Part shown: one piece after another, positions 34,200 to 46,780 of the stretch | Layout: each line of letters starts with the position of its first letter | How positions within the stretch are numbered: the first letter of the stretch is position 1 | DNA from: Dichotomocladium elegans | Taxonomy: Eukaryota > Mucoromycota > Mucoromycetes > Mucorales > Lichtheimiaceae | Assembly (NCBI GenBank): GCA_025716815.1 | Contig: JAIXMN010000020.1 | Coordinates: 310,001 to 374,000 of the forward strand | Direction of reading: 5' to 3' | Length of the DNA stretch: 64,000 nucleotides | The notes under the pieces: model-generated | Seen by the model: the letters and a program-made list of their open reading frames with translations, nothing else | What the model was told of the DNA's origin: nothing | The model's database searches: none | Position numbers and translations under genes: made by a program

Positions 34200-35270
34200 G
34201 TTAGCGATTCTTTTTCCAAAAACTATGGAGGAAGGTATATGAATCAGGATCCTCGTGAATTGATACATGTGGCAATGTCTGTTGAGCTGTGAATAGGAGC
34301 GTTATACTTGACAAGATAGTGTCCCTTCGTTTCGGGATACTTGTCCATTGCGTCGAGAATAGCCTTTACGACGCTTAGATAATGGCCTGTCATAGTCCCT
34401 GTGCTATAACGATCCGTCGCACGTTCAAGCTTTCTCTTTTTGATACGCTTGGAAGTTGCAAGTTAACATTAATTAAGCCATTTGCGGATATGGCACTTTT
34501 GTTGTAGGCGCTCTAACTATTGCAGGAGTGTCTTTCTTTGACCAGGCCATACCCCGTTTCAAATTAATTTGAAAGGCCGATTCCACAGGATGAAACCTGT
34601 GCTTGCTTCATTGACAGATGACACCGAATTTGTCATAAAATTGTGGGCAGTACTACGAGAAACGTTGAGACCTTCAAAGCTTTGTCCCAAACTTTCCACT
34701 GCTTCATTAACAACGGCAAAAAGGGTTATCATTTTAAAAGAAACTGTTTATGCTCTTTTCCAAGAATACGACACCGACCCGACTTATTTTTTGACCCATC
34801 TCTATGCTACTCGGGTATGAATACCTAATTGGCTTGCTTTCAAGCATTTGCTAAAACATAAATGAAGAAGTTTAGTCTTGTCTTCATCAGAGTAAACCGT
34901 ATAGCGTCGCTTGCTGCATAGTTCCATATCAATATCTTCACTATTCCTCTTATCCATAACTGGGTGCATTATACGGTTAGCGTTAGGTCTTTTCGAAGGT
35001 TTATTCTTTGGAAACTGAGTACGAGGACCTATTGTTTCAATAGTGAATATCACCTCATCAACAACGTGCTCTTTTCCATCTTCATAAAAAAAATTGTGAA
35101 GTAAAATGGACACAAAACTTCTTAAAATAATTGATGCCAAGAAAAGAAAACAAAGTTCAATCGACATCATTGTTGGACGCACAATTTTGTTGCACGACAT
35201 TAAACCCCAAATCAGCGACCTTTTACTTTCTGAAGTGACTATATGCTGGTAATAAATGGACAATAATTAA
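34200..35270 (-). mobile_element. Tc1/mariner transposase relic 2
   Basis: A second, independent mariner-like relic lies on the minus strand. RRYTVYSDEDKTKLLHL and a helix-turn-helix QLGIHTRVA-RWVK (about 34910-34790) are followed by EGLNVSRSTAHNFM (about 34700-34640), PFKLI-NGVWPG corresponding to the H-x-N-M-K-R block (about 34580), KYNAPIHSS with an Asn/Lys change at the second catalytic Asp region (about 34310), and a truncated YLPP block near 34225. Several stops and shifts are present, and the C-terminal end after about 34200 is missing. It differs from relic 1 in sequence and breakpoints, so they are separate insertions or old duplicates. Confidence 0.75.
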
Positions 35271-35334
35271 ACAGAAAAGCCATCCAGCGGTCTATGTACA
35301 TATATTTAATAGCTGTCTCATTTTAGACCTCTCG

Positions 35335-36471
35335 CTAAGTGCTTCCGACGTCCGTGGGTATATAGCTCTCTAAATTCGATGGAATTAAGCTCGTGATACT
35401 CGAGAGGTCGGGGATGGACTGTGCAAGAGATAATAAAGCAGGTTAGCGGGATATCCATACAATCGGGCGCTTTAATCGACTTACAGCGCTGCTGCAGGGC
35501 ACATTTGCCGAATTCGATATGGTTGGCGAGATCTTGATGCCAATAATATTGACAGTCGGGATAACATCATACTTGATAGTGATCCCAGTTGCTTCCGCTC
35601 CAGTCATACCGCATTTGCTCATGATATCCAGCAAGATTTGGGCCATGGACGGATCGTTCGCATTGATAGAGAGTGTAAACGGAAAGATAATTTTAGTGAC
35701 CGCATGGCTAGATATATGTACATTCTGTAATGTGCCTCCACCAATGCTGTTCGTGACGCCTGGATAATAAGCCTACAACGAGAGAGAGAGAGAGAGAGAG
35801 AGAGAAACGATCGTGAATACTTCAAATGCCCGAGCAGGTAGGTACGTATGCGGTGGGCTAAAGACTACCTTGGCCTGGACATTTTCGAAGGTGACGCTTT
35901 CGATATTCTGATTATCGATGCTAATGTCGAGGTTAAATGCTAAATTGGCAATGGTGCCATTCAGCGTGAACTGGGGCTCGCCCTGGATACCGTTAAATTT
36001 GACCTCGGGCACTTTGAATATAGCCGCCAACACGCCGACAACAATGCCAAGGATGACAATGATCAAGAAGAGGATGCAACACAGCCACCGGGTCCAACGG
36101 GGAAAGCATGTACAGCATCCGCAGCAGAGCTTGTCCATACATGACCGCCTCTTTGGCTCCTCGACATATAGAACGCCGCCAGCACCAGCAGCTACACCCA
36201 TTCTCGAACTGTCCGCCAGATGTTGGTACTCGCCGTTTTGCTTTACCTGGGTCTTCACTCCATATCCTTCGTCGGTGGCCAGCACCGGTGATGCCGCATG
36301 GTCATTATGGTTATAAGCATTCAGGTTGTGCATAGCATAGTGGTTGTCGTCCTGGTACATCTCCTGATGATAATGGTGCTGTGGTGGCGGTGGTGGAGGG
36401 ATAGGCCCTGCGTCGTAGTGACCACCATAATAACTGTCGATGTAGCGGCTTTCTTGCTTATAATTGGCCAT
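35335..36471 (-). CDS. LEA-2 domain single-pass membrane protein
   Basis: Exons: 36471-35869, 35772-35485, 35418-35335; 324 residues. The N-terminal ~110 residues are hydrophilic, rich in Tyr, His and Pro (six prolines at about 25-30). A cysteine-rich patch (CMDKLCCGCCTCF, residues 111-123) directly precedes one transmembrane helix (about 129-152). The outer domain shows PEVKFNGIQG, FNLDISIDNQNIESVTFENV and later TPTV-like VIPTVNIIGIKISPTISNSA, matching the fungal LEA-2 / water-stress type fold. Family members are plasma-membrane or vacuolar-surface proteins of uncertain role. The first intron contains an AG run. The gene is divergent to the kinesin-1 gene, with about 1.06 kb between starts. 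Confidence 0.82.
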
Positions 36472-37530
36472 ATTTTCTTCGGGGCACACGTACACAAACA
36501 CACGATCACTCTTTTCTTTCTTTCTTCTTTAAAGAGATGGTTAAAAAAAGAGAAGGAGCAGCGAGGAAGAAAAGGAAGAAAAAAGGATTTAACTGGAGGT
36601 CGATCCCAAAATCTCGTTGTCGGTAGTCCAGCTCAACTTAATTAGCTCAATTCCCGTTTGCTGAATTTTAGATTCTGGTGTGACCTGAATAATATAGTAT
36701 CCGGTTACACCTGTTTTTGTTTTGTTTCTTTGCTTCAGACTCACACCTGCCCACAATGAAGTTTGAGTGCGTGTCAGCGTTCTACGGGACCTGCTTGAAG
36801 GAGATAAAACACCACGAGTTATTTAGCTATATACCTTGTTAGAAAGGTAGCAACTACATGTGTGTGCAATGGAGTGTGTATGTCGTCCCAAGTGGACTGA
36901 TAACAAGGAAGAAAAGGATTGCTTGGATGATAGGAACCGCGGAACTCGCATCCGACGTATGAAGCAAAACAATACACGACAACCAACGGTAACCTGACTG
37001 ACCGTCGAGGTAACCGACCAAACGAGCTCCGAAGTAACTCCGTGCTACAGAGTTAATCCAGGGCAGCAAGAGGAGAATAAAGTTGAGGCTGATAACCGCA
37101 AAGTGCAATAGTACTATCGAGAGGGATTATGAAAAATGGCCTAATCTTCGTTTTAACGAGATGGGCTCTTGAAAGCCATAGTCTGTTGAGCAGCAAGCAT
37201 CTTTGTAGTACCCATCCCTTGTTCACTCGCAGCATGATACATGTTGCATACGGGCTATCGCGCGAGGAGGTGCGATTAGTTCTGCCATCTATTCCTAAAA
37301 AGTACGCCCCGCGTCCGTTGGTTCCTGCAACACACAAGTTCAAACTCCTCCTGTTACTGACTACATCACCGCGCGCAGATTAACAGCACACATACACGCA
37401 CTTAACGTTTGCACTCGCACTCAATCCGCAACCCGTCCTCTTTCCTCTCTCTCACTTTTTCCCTCACCTTTCTACTTTCCCCTACCCCTTTCCTCTTTTT
37501 TTTTTCCTTGATCCCTTTGACCTCTCATCC
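36472..37530. other. Divergent intergenic region, LEA-2 / kinesin-1
   Basis: No gene was found. The final 130 bp before the kinesin start are a near-continuous CT-rich tract (37400-37515) typical of fungal promoters. Open frames at 37053-37343 (both strands) have no recognisable content. Confidence 0.5.
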
Positions 37531-40500
37531 ATGTCGGGCAACAACATTAAAGTCGTATGTCGATTCCGGCCCCAGAACAAGCTCGAGATTAGAGAAGGAG
37601 GCCAACCCATCATTGACATTACGGAAGACGGAACCTCCGTGGCACTCAAGGTAAAAACTTTTTTCTTCCTCTTTTGCACAATCCCCTTTCCCGCTTAATC
37701 CAACCCGTATATTGTTTTACAGGGCAAGGAGTTCCAGGGTTCCTTTGCCTTTGACAGGGTCTACGGAATGGCCACCGCACAGCAGGATATTTTTGATTAT
37801 TCCGTAAAGTCTATTGTGGACGGTACGTACACAGAAAGCGGGAGGATCACAGGGCTGAGTTCCTAAACAGAATCTTAACCTTCCCCCCCCCAACTTTGCT
37901 TTTGAACCTGCAGATGTCACGGCTGGCTATAACGGTACTGTGTTTGCCTATGGCCAGACCGGTTCCGGTAAAACCTACACTATGATGGTACAAAGGCCGG
38001 ATTTGCTTTCTATTACCTTCCTCCCGATAATCTAACCTATGTTGATTTTGCTCTATTGCTCCTTTTCTCTTTTCAAAGGGCGCCGACATTGATGACAACA
38101 ATACGAAGGGTATCACTCCACGTATTGTGGAGCAGATCTTCTCGAGCATTCTCGAGTCGCCTAGTAATCTTGAGTTCACTGTCCGTGTCTCATACATGGA
38201 AATCTATATGGAGAAAGTCCGAGATTTGCTGAATCGTAAGTCTAATAGCTCTGCATGCACAGTGCGGTTGTGCTTAACTCTTGTCATTCTAGCATCACGG
38301 GACAATTTGCCGATCCATGAGGACAAGCAAAAAGGTATCTATGTCAAAGATCTCTTGGAGGTCTATGTTGGATCTAGCGACGAAGTCTACGAAGTCATGC
38401 GCCGTGGTGGTAACAACCGTGTGGTTGCCTATACAAGTAAGTCGCCAGGAATCCAATTCTTTCGACTTCATCTCCTCATCATCGCGCAATCCTCGCCCAT
38501 TCAGACATGAATGCCGAGAGTTCTCGAAGTCACTCAATTTTTGTCATTACGATCACTCAGAAGAACATTGACACCGGTGCTGCAAAGAGCGGAAAACTCT
38601 ACCTTGTTGATTTGGCGGGTTCAGAAAAAGTATATAAACATATTTATTCATTACTCATCAGCAAACGAATCATGTTTCTGATCTTTTCCATTGCTAGGTC
38701 GGAAAAACTGGCGCCTCAGGTCAAACGTTAGAGGAAGCTAAGAAGATCAACAAGTCGCTGACTGCCTTGGGTATGGTCATCAACTCGTTGACTGACGGAA
38801 AGGTATTGCATCATAGTACCGGATACCGCTATTACCGAAAGTCTAACCCTGGCATCCTGTTTTCTTTAGTCGAGCCACGTTCCTTACCGTGATTCCAAGC
38901 TGACTCGTATCCTACAAGAGTCTCTCGGTGGTAACTCGCGCACAACTCTGATCATCAACTGCTCGCCATCATCATATAACGAAGCAGAAACGCTTTCGAC
39001 ACTGCGTTTCGGTATGCGTGCAAAGTCCATCAAGAACAAGGCGAAGGTCAATGCGGATCTCTCACCTGCAGAACTTAAGGCCGCATTAAAGAAGGTCAAA
39101 GCCGAGGCTGTCACTTTCCAGACCTATATCTCTGCGCTTGAAGGTGAAGTCACCATCTGGCGTTCAGGCAATTCCGTTCCTGAGGATAGATGGGTCACTT
39201 TCGATAAGGTCTCTAAAGGTGATTTCAAGGCTCTACCACCTGCCCAAGGTTTCAAGACCCCTGTGGGAGGCGAGGACTCACGCCCAACCACACCCGCAAT
39301 TGTACTCGAGAAAGATGAGCGGGAGGAGTACATGAAGCGCGAGAACGAGTTAATGGATCAGATCGCTGAAAAAGAGACTGAACTGGCCAATCGTGAGAAA
39401 CTTCTCGAATCGTTGAAGGAGGAAATGACGTACTACAAAGAGCAAGAGCAGGTCGTCACGAAGGAGAATCAACAAATGACTTCAGAGCTGAGCGACCTAC
39501 GTCTTCAGTTACAAAAGATCTCATATGAGAGCAAAGAGAATGCGATTACCGTTGAGTCCCTCAAGGAGGCCAACCAGGACCTGATGGCAGAACTTGAGGA
39601 GCTGAAGAAGAATCTTGCTGAGGTGCGCGTTGCTCACAAAGAGGCTTCCGACAGCGACAAGGAGAAGAAGAAGGCTGAAAAGATGGCCCAGATGATGTCT
39701 GGGTTCGATCCTTCGGTATGTTACAAGGGATATTTCTAAAAGCACTTACTTACAACATCTGGCAATACAGAGTCAAATCAACGAAAAGGAGCGACAGATC
39801 CGTGATGCGTTGAATAAGCTTGATGGCGAAGGCATGTCGAACGAGGATGTGGCAGCACTTCGCCGCGAGCTTGCAGATTCCAAGGTGCTGTTGGATCAGC
39901 ATTCCAAGACGATCAACGACTTGACACTTGAGAAGAACTCTATTGAGAAGAGAAAGGTTGATTTGGAGTCACGTTTAGCGACTCTTGAGCAGGAGTATGA
40001 AGAGCTCCTAGACAAAACGATTGCGGAAGAGGAGGCCTCATTCAAATCACGCACGGATCTTGCTGATACAATTTCGGGTATCAAGAACAAGCTCGAGGCG
40101 ACGCATCTTGCGAAGAAGGAGATGCAGCAGAAAGAGATCGAGGAACTTAAGAAGGAGCTTGAACACAAGAGCCAGGAACATGCGCGACTTGCTAGTGCGA
40201 TGGCCGACCTCAAGGCAGCCAACGACCAGCTCCAACTCAAGTTGGCAGAGCAGCCTACCTCTCCTGTCGCTGGTACCATCAATGGTGATTTGAGCGAGAA
40301 GGAGAAGGACCTTGAGCGTATGCGCAAGTCCATGGCACAGCAACTTGCTGATTTTGAAGTGATGAAAAAGGCACTAATGCGCGATCTTCAGAACCGCTGC
40401 GAGCGGGTCGTTGAGCTCGAGATGTCCCTTGACGAAACGCGCGAGCATTACAATAACGTGCTGAAGACAAGCAACAATAAGGCACAGCAGAAGAAGATGG

Positions 40501-40983
40501 CCTTTTTAGAACGCAACCTGGAACAGCTTACCAATGTCCAAAAGCAGGTAGAGTGGCTTGTATTCCTTGTCTGTTTATGCCATGCAATGCTTAATGATCA
40601 TATATTTCCATATACGGGTCGCACTTGGATAGTTGGTTGAGCAGAATGGTTCGCTGAAAAAGGAGGTTGCGCTTGCAGAGCGCAAGCTGATTGCACGCAA
40701 CGAACGCATCCAGAGCCTGGAGACCCTTTTACAAGATGCACAGGAGAAGTTGATATCCCAAAATCAAAAATTCGAAGCCCAGCTTCAGGCTGTACGTGAA
40801 CGACTTGAACAGGCACGCACTCAGCAAAAATCCCAAGGCCCTATGTCTGCCCTAAGCTTTGGCCGCATTGCAAAGCCCCTTCGTGGAGGAGCGGCTGTTC
40901 CGGAGAACAATGGTGGAGGAGACTCTCCCACGCGTGACAAGCGCACATCGTGGATTGCGGGCCTGATGTCCTCGTCACGATAG
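37531..40983 (+). CDS. Kinesin-1 heavy chain (conventional kinesin)
   Basis: Exons: 37531-37650, 37723-37822, 37914-37987, 38079-38235, 38293-38436, 38505-38629, 38698-38802, 38870-39715, 39771-40547, 40633-40983; 932 residues, close to fungal KHC length. The N-terminal motor has [12 protein letters not shown]-loop GQTGSGKT (87-94), NAESSRSH and VDLAGSEK, with the kinesin-1 neck sequence [15 protein letters not shown]. A long coiled-coil stalk follows. The tail carries the autoinhibitory IAKPLRGG motif (within 894-902), the diagnostic fungal kinesin-1 element. It moves organelles and vesicles toward microtubule plus ends; fungal members lack light chains. All introns are short GT-AG types and all phases close. 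Confidence 0.97.
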
Positions 40984-41648
40984 ACAAGCGGAAATGCATA
41001 CACTTCTTCCTTCACGAACTCTTTCTTATATCCTTATACTTTATTTTCCAAAATAAATTTCGTACACGAGATAAAATAATGGCGTATAAAATACGAAAAG
41101 ACGTACCAATATGTTACTTAATCGATCGATTTAGGACATCCTTGCTCGTCAACGACAGGATCCTGCCCATCGTAGTAAAAAATCGATTGCTCATTCAGAT
41201 CGTAAAAGTCATCTCGCGCAAAGAATTCTTGTCAGAAGCGACTTTTTGACTTCCATTTTGGTGTATTTCTTTGCATCTATAAATCACGCGTATATGCACA
41301 GCATCCTGCAATAACCACTGCTGTGCTGAGACGACATCGCATTCCTACGTAAATTTTTTGGCTAGAGAATACGTAGATTGATGGAAGGTCCACTAAATAG
41401 CTCATCAAGGACGTAGTCCATAACCTCAGTGCTGCCACGTTTCCCCCATCAAAACAGCTTGGCCGCGCACAACGTATATTTAAAGAGGTAGCCTTGAAAA
41501 GTTTATTATGAGCCTTCTTTGACGCAATGCGACGTTGAAATGATTAATCCTCTCTCGCGCAAAGATTTCTTGTCACCCTGCAATGTCTGGATTGGAGAGG
41601 GAGGGGGGTGAAGGAGTCCATGTAAGAGGAATAGACCAGGCAAGAGAA
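40984..41648. other. Intergenic with shared and directly repeated sequence
   Basis: There is no gene. TCTCGCGCAAAGAATTCTTG plus TCA (41212-41234) recurs at 41553-41575 with one mismatch, same orientation. The segment 41165-41195 matches sequence at 13221-13253 beside Tc1/mariner relic 1. Together these suggest remains of a mobile element, not identified. Confidence 0.45.
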
Positions 41649-42671
41649 TTATGAGATATAGACATCGGATACACTTTCCCTGCGGCGTGCGTGGCCATGA
41701 TGGTAGTCATTGATACTATTGCGACTGTCCTCATTTGGATCATCCTTGCCATCACGCAATGAAGATGCAATTTCCTCCAGGTCCTCGAGTAGCTCCGGCC
41801 ATCCGTCGAGCGACTCGACTACAGCGTCGACCCAGGCATCATCATCAGGTTGTTCCCAGCGGGTTACAGTCACAATGTTCTTGAAATGATCGAATGGTCG
41901 CGCGTTGCCACCCTCGCCATAGTCAACGTCGAAGCGATGGGCCGTCTCGTCATACTCATCTGCGGCTCGCGGCTCCTCTTCGAGAATCGAGTTGCGCCGC
42001 GCAGCGTTCGAGCGCTTCTCGGATGGTGCCAGTGACATCAAGTGTTGCGCCTTGCGAAAGTATGCAGGACACATGTACTGCAACCGCGACTGAATATCGG
42101 GATAAACACGCAAGGCCAACAAGCGTGCATGTGGGTGCTGTATAAAGGGCAGACGTCGTTGCTGCGTCTGCTTATTCTGCTCTTTTTCCTCTCGCTCTGT
42201 AGGTATATTTTCCTCAATCACCAGCGGCAGCTCGGCGTATTTATAGGGCTTGACTCCTGGCGATGATGACTGTAACGAAGAGGTATCAAGACTGTCGTTG
42301 TTGTTGCCCTCATCATCGTCCTCATCATCGTCCTCGTCGTAGCCGACACTCTCCTTGAACTTGGTCAGAAACACGGGGTTGCTGACCAAGAAGCGAGAGA
42401 TGGCATCCATCCAGTCGCGATCGCAGATTTCTTCGCGAGGAGCATAGACAATAGCCTCAAACTGATTCCATGCACCCAAGCCCTGCGTCTCAGTGATATA
42501 GTGCTTCAAGGCTGTGTAAAAGTGTTGGTTCTTGAGGGTCAGTGCGTGCATCTCGCCCGGCCGATCAAGGAGGGCAACGAGAACGTCAGGCGCAACGGAC
42601 TGGCCGCGGATATCGACGCTAGGACGGCGAAAGGGGACAAAGCTCTCGTCATTTGTGAGGAACAAGGACAT
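41649..42671 (-). CDS. Unrecognised 340-residue acidic protein
   Basis: A single exon starts at the ATG at 42671 (MSLFLTNDESFVPF). The N-terminal half contains a helical block with YITETQGLGAWNQFEAIVY and FLVSNPVFLTKFKESVGY. An acidic run (DEDDDEDDDEG) and a linker follow, then a C-terminal region with VTRWEQPDDDAWVDAVVESL and ending in an Arg/Ser/His-rich tail. No signal peptide or membrane segment is seen. I do not recognise the family; the W-x2-F...N-P-x-FL-x2-FKE-x-VGY core may define one. Two truncated, frameshifted copies lie at 49305-49967 and 60556-61213, so this gene was the source, or a sister, of the copies carried in the segmental array. Confidence 0.8.
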   Translation of the reverse strand: MSLFLTNDESFVPFRRPSVDIRGQSVAPDVLVALLDRPGEMHALTLKNQHFYTALKHYITETQGLGAWNQFEAIVYAPREEICDRDWMDAISRFLVSNPVFLTKFKESVGYDEDDDEDDDEGNNNDSLDTSSLQSSSPGVKPYKYAELPLVIEENIPTEREEKEQNKQTQQRRLPFIQHPHARLLALRVYPDIQSRLQYMCPAYFRKAQHLMSLAPSEKRSNAARRNSILEEEPRAADEYDETAHRFDVDYGEGGNARPFDHFKNIVTVTRWEQPDDDAWVDAVVESLDGWPELLEDLEEIASSLRDGKDDPNEDSRNSINDYHHGHARRRESVSDVYIS

Positions 42672-45368
42672 GGCATATACAAAATAGACTGCTGTGAACG
42701 TGTGGGAAAAGCAAAGTGGGGAAAAGAGAGGGTGCGGGGAAATAAAAAACAAAGAGTGAGTGTGTGTGTATCATTTATGCGTTTGCTTTTATGTGACGGG
42801 GTCTCAAATTTGCATGATGATAGAGGCCCCCATTTTTCTTTTGCGTCAGACCATTTTCCCGCAAATGGGCTATCCCTCTCTTCCTTCGCTTCGAAGGCAA
42901 GCTAACCCGGCCAGGCTAGCTCTCTGCAGAACATTTCAAATGGGCGAACGTTTCCTTTTCGCACATTAGGCACACGATCGTCCGAACAACGACAGCAACT
43001 CCCCAGCGCCGTTTTGTACTATTGTGACAGGCAAGGGATCTGTTGATAAAAAAAGGGCGAATCCTTAATAACAAACCATGGGTTATTCTCAGACAGACAG
43101 ACAGAGACAGAGAGGGCATTCTTCGAATCTCCGCCCTAATGCGTCACATGGTAAATGTTGTGTGAATGCCGGAACCGCGGAAACCACCCTCCAATCGTAC
43201 ACATCGCACGGTTCTCACGAGCATGAAACTACCTCCCTCCTCCGCATGTCATTGTCGGTTCAGAAGGCAATCATGACGAAGAATTAATAGAAATGATATG
43301 TTGAGAGATATTCCCACACTTATCGAGGTGTGAATTACAGTATTAATTCATTTCATTCATCAACCTTTAATGAGGCTGAGACAATACTCCTATACACTCT
43401 TCGGCATCAGATCCATGCATCATGCACATTCACTCTAATATACCTTCTTCCACTGTGCTGACTAATATTTGCGAACCACCTCAAAAGCTCTGTGTTCGAC
43501 GTGGGTTAACTTCTACAGTACGACAAACCAAAGGTCAGTTAAGCCTCCGTAAAAGATAGGATAAAATAGGATATTCCCATTTCACGGGATTCAATCAGTT
43601 CCGCTATCATATATATAGATAGATATCCGGCGGGGAATTAGGATACGAATGGCATCAGTGGTATGAACTGGTCAGACTGGTGCTTCCGTCCATAGGAGGA
43701 TTAAAGTAAATGGCGGACCTGCATAAAGCCGAAATGAAGGGACCTTCCATTGTGAGTGAACATGCTGATTACTTTGGAGGACTCTCGCGAGGATCCTTGT
43801 GAAAATCATCGGTTGAGGTCTATTATCGACGGTCTTGAGATCTGGTCTTGTCGTCTGGCTTGGTATGATGGTCGGTCGCCTTTATTCTGTTGAGCAGAGA
43901 AAGCGCTTGCTTCCTCACCATTCGGAACTAGAGCAACGGTGCCCATCCACCGTGCACTGTGTGACCGAGCAGTTACTGATACAGAGGTTACTTTTCCGTG
44001 GCTTTCTTTTAGAGTTATCGCGATATATTGTTTCTTCTTTTGTATCCCACGTCAAATCCATCGATGTGAGCCAATAAAAGCGAATCTCTATCTACAAGGC
44101 TTGACCAGGCGCTAACTCGAATATTTTCTTCCATCTGTGTAAAATCAAGGGTTGGGAATAATGAGAAGGGCCAGCAAGAGATTATGTGTGACACGATAAA
44201 CCGTAGAGTGTTTATTAAGACGTAGCAGGGCAGTATATAGAACCATTGATGTCAATTCCTCGTCTACTGTCGAGTATGGCCGAAGACGCCGAATAGAAGG
44301 AGTATCCTTCATAGATGCAACTCTTCGTTGCACTGGCGGATGTTGAAATCTGTTCCTGAACCTTGAGCTCAGACCATTCAGCGCAATCACCACCGCCATA
44401 CAACGGTAAATATTGTTCCGCAGCACCCGAGAAGCTGTGAATATATATGAGTATGTAGATGGGGATGTCACAATCTGCTATATAGCGGTGTCTGCAAGTC
44501 AATCACTATCAAGACAAATATTTTTCCAGTAGCGTGAGGACCCTTTACATATTACGATGCCATCGATCGAAGTGGAGGTACGACACAGTAGCATGTCGGA
44601 CACGCGTACAAAGGATATTCTACAGTATGGTTAAACAACAGCTCCCAAGATCCGCATCTTTACGTTTTCCAAAGCATTTTTTTTAAAAAAAGATGTCAAA
44701 ATAGGCAGAGAGAATGAGACGCCCATATTCCTCTTAATAAGCAATAGGCGCTTGTTCTTCTTGGGAGGTAGCAACGTGTTCTCTGAACATCTTCATTACA
44801 AGTGGGACAGGCGTACCCATCCATGTTTGCGGGTGTTGGATATCTGTGCCGCAATGGTTTTGAGGCACAATCGTATCCGGGATATAGTTAACGTTCAGGT
44901 ATCATTGGGTAGATAGGGTGAAACAGACACAGTGTCGCTCCCTGAAAACTGAATCGATTCAAACAAGATTACATCGCAACCATAATTTCATCGGTGAGTA
45001 TCTGTCAGACATCCGCCTATAGCTACTCTGCATATAACAAGGAAAAAGAAAACAATATGTGTCGAGTGAATTTTACTGACAATCATGAAGTCTATATATT
45101 CTATGTAATCCACCCCGAACCCATGTATTGCACAGAGAGATTATGTATCGCAAATTACCACTTGAAATGTTAATCAAGTTGTACAAAGTACTGTACGATG
45201 TCTGCACACGATTTACTTGAAGTTGTCTTGTACACATAGACGAAAACTCTCGTTGTAAACCTTGTCAGACATAGAAACATCCGTTGTGTCCAGCTATCAA
45301 ATAAAAGAAATAGTGTCGACCCATATGCTTTCTTTTCAAATTCAGGCGGTAGATTGGAACGCTAAATA
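42672..45368. repeat. Divergent module U, copy 1
   Basis: This region upstream of methyltransferase A1 is a diverged copy of segments at about 50.2-52.1, 54.4-56.6 and 61.6-63.8 kb. Its minus strand retains coding-like pieces shared among copies: DCAEWSELKVQEQ then SASATKSCIYEGYSF (about 44400-44290), and VDRDSLLLAHIDGF (about 44075-44035). The frames are broken by shifts, so no intact gene can be called. The 42.7-43.3 kb part is the upstream region of the 340-residue gene. Confidence 0.6.
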
Positions 45369-46780
45369 ATGTGCGGATGTGGATTTTTTAACTTCTTTCG
45401 CAAGAAACATACACACCACTCTCGAAACATGGAAACACAACAAGAACCAGTTGGCGAACACACAGCTTCTGAAAATCAAAGCGTTCCGACACCGGGATAC
45501 CGCATCGAAGGGGGGAGGCGATATTATGACCGAGAAAACATAGCGTATGTTTTGCCTGAGGATGATGAAGGTAATAGCAAATAAGACAGAGAGAAAAATA
45601 CGAGATGATCAGTGAGACGATGATAAAAATCGGATTAATCCTCATTACATCTGAAGAAAATGATCGTGTCCATCTGCAGCATTGGCTTCTTAAAGTGATC
45701 TTCAACGGCAATTACCATTCCCCAATCGAAGATGCACTTGTTAAAGGCATCCGCGTGCTCGATTCCGGTTGCGGTAAATACGACTATCTTTTTGTGCTGA
45801 ATTGAGGATGTTACTGAGTTGCAATATATGACCATCATAGGGCCCGGCACTTGGACACTTGATATGGCAAAGACGTATCCAAACTCAACATTCTATGGAG
45901 TAGATATTTCGACCCGTTTCCCAGAAGCGATCAAGCCGCCAAACTGCCACTTTGAAGTCCACAATATATTGGATACCAATAGCAGTTTCCCAGATAACCA
46001 CTTTGATTTCATTCATCAGCGATTCCTCATCGTTGGCCTTTTGAAGGACCATTGGCAAAAGGTATGGTATTGAAGACCAGAGTTGATCCTGTACTGTACC
46101 AACTCGATCAACAAGGTTATCACAGACTATGTGAATAAGCTGGCTCCAGGTGGATGGCTTGAGTGTGCAGAGGTGAGTGAAAATGCAATTTCATGGGATC
46201 AAAATAATTCACAGTTAACACTGGCCCATTGTACGTAGCTTGCATTCTGTCTCTCTGATAACATAGGGCCAAAATATCAAGTCTTAATCAACGCTTGTAT
46301 GGAACCAACGGCATGATCATTCTGCTCAAAGTACTAACAAGTGTTGATTCTCACTCCTAGTTGATGCCATGTGCCAAGCAAGAGGTCTTTTTGCACATAT
46401 TTCGAAGCACTTGGAGGATATGTTCAGACATGCAGGTCTCATTAACATTGAACACAATGTGGCCGGTGGATCCATGGATAATGAGACTCAGCTTGGAAAG
46501 CTTAGCTGGTAAAAAAGAAACAAATATCCGGCGGATACAAAGAAATTGAGAACTCGAAGCAAAATAAACTAATACCCGGCCACTTGTTAGGGAGGATTTC
46601 AAGAGCGTTTTCATCGGCCTTAAACCTGTGGTCTCCAGGGTTATGCCAGAAATAGAGAGCGACGAGAGATACTTAGCCTTCCTCGACGAAGTGCGTCAAG
46701 AATGCATCGAGCGAAACACTCACACTAAGGCTTATCGCATTTGGGGCCAGAAGCCACTGGTTGCAAGCGAAGGAGTATAG
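45369..46780 (+). CDS. SAM-dependent methyltransferase, type A, copy 1 (intact)
   Basis: Exons: 45369-45570, 45657-45773, 45841-46061, 46116-46172, 46239-46296, 46361-46508, 46591-46780; 330 residues, phases closing. It has a class I Rossmann methyltransferase fold: motif I VLDSGCGPGTW is split by an intron within the glycine loop, the acidic motif II end is FYGVDIS, and later come HFDFIHQRFL, LAPGGWLECAE (post-II loop) and a C-terminal KAYRIWGQKP. The overall pattern (YRIEGGRRYYDRENIAYVLP, then ENDRVHLQHWLLK) matches LaeA/Umta-like fungal methyltransferases. The substrate is unknown. The N-terminus begins MCGCGFF, with a second in-frame Met at residue 21; the shorter start would align with the type B protein. 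Confidence 0.9.
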
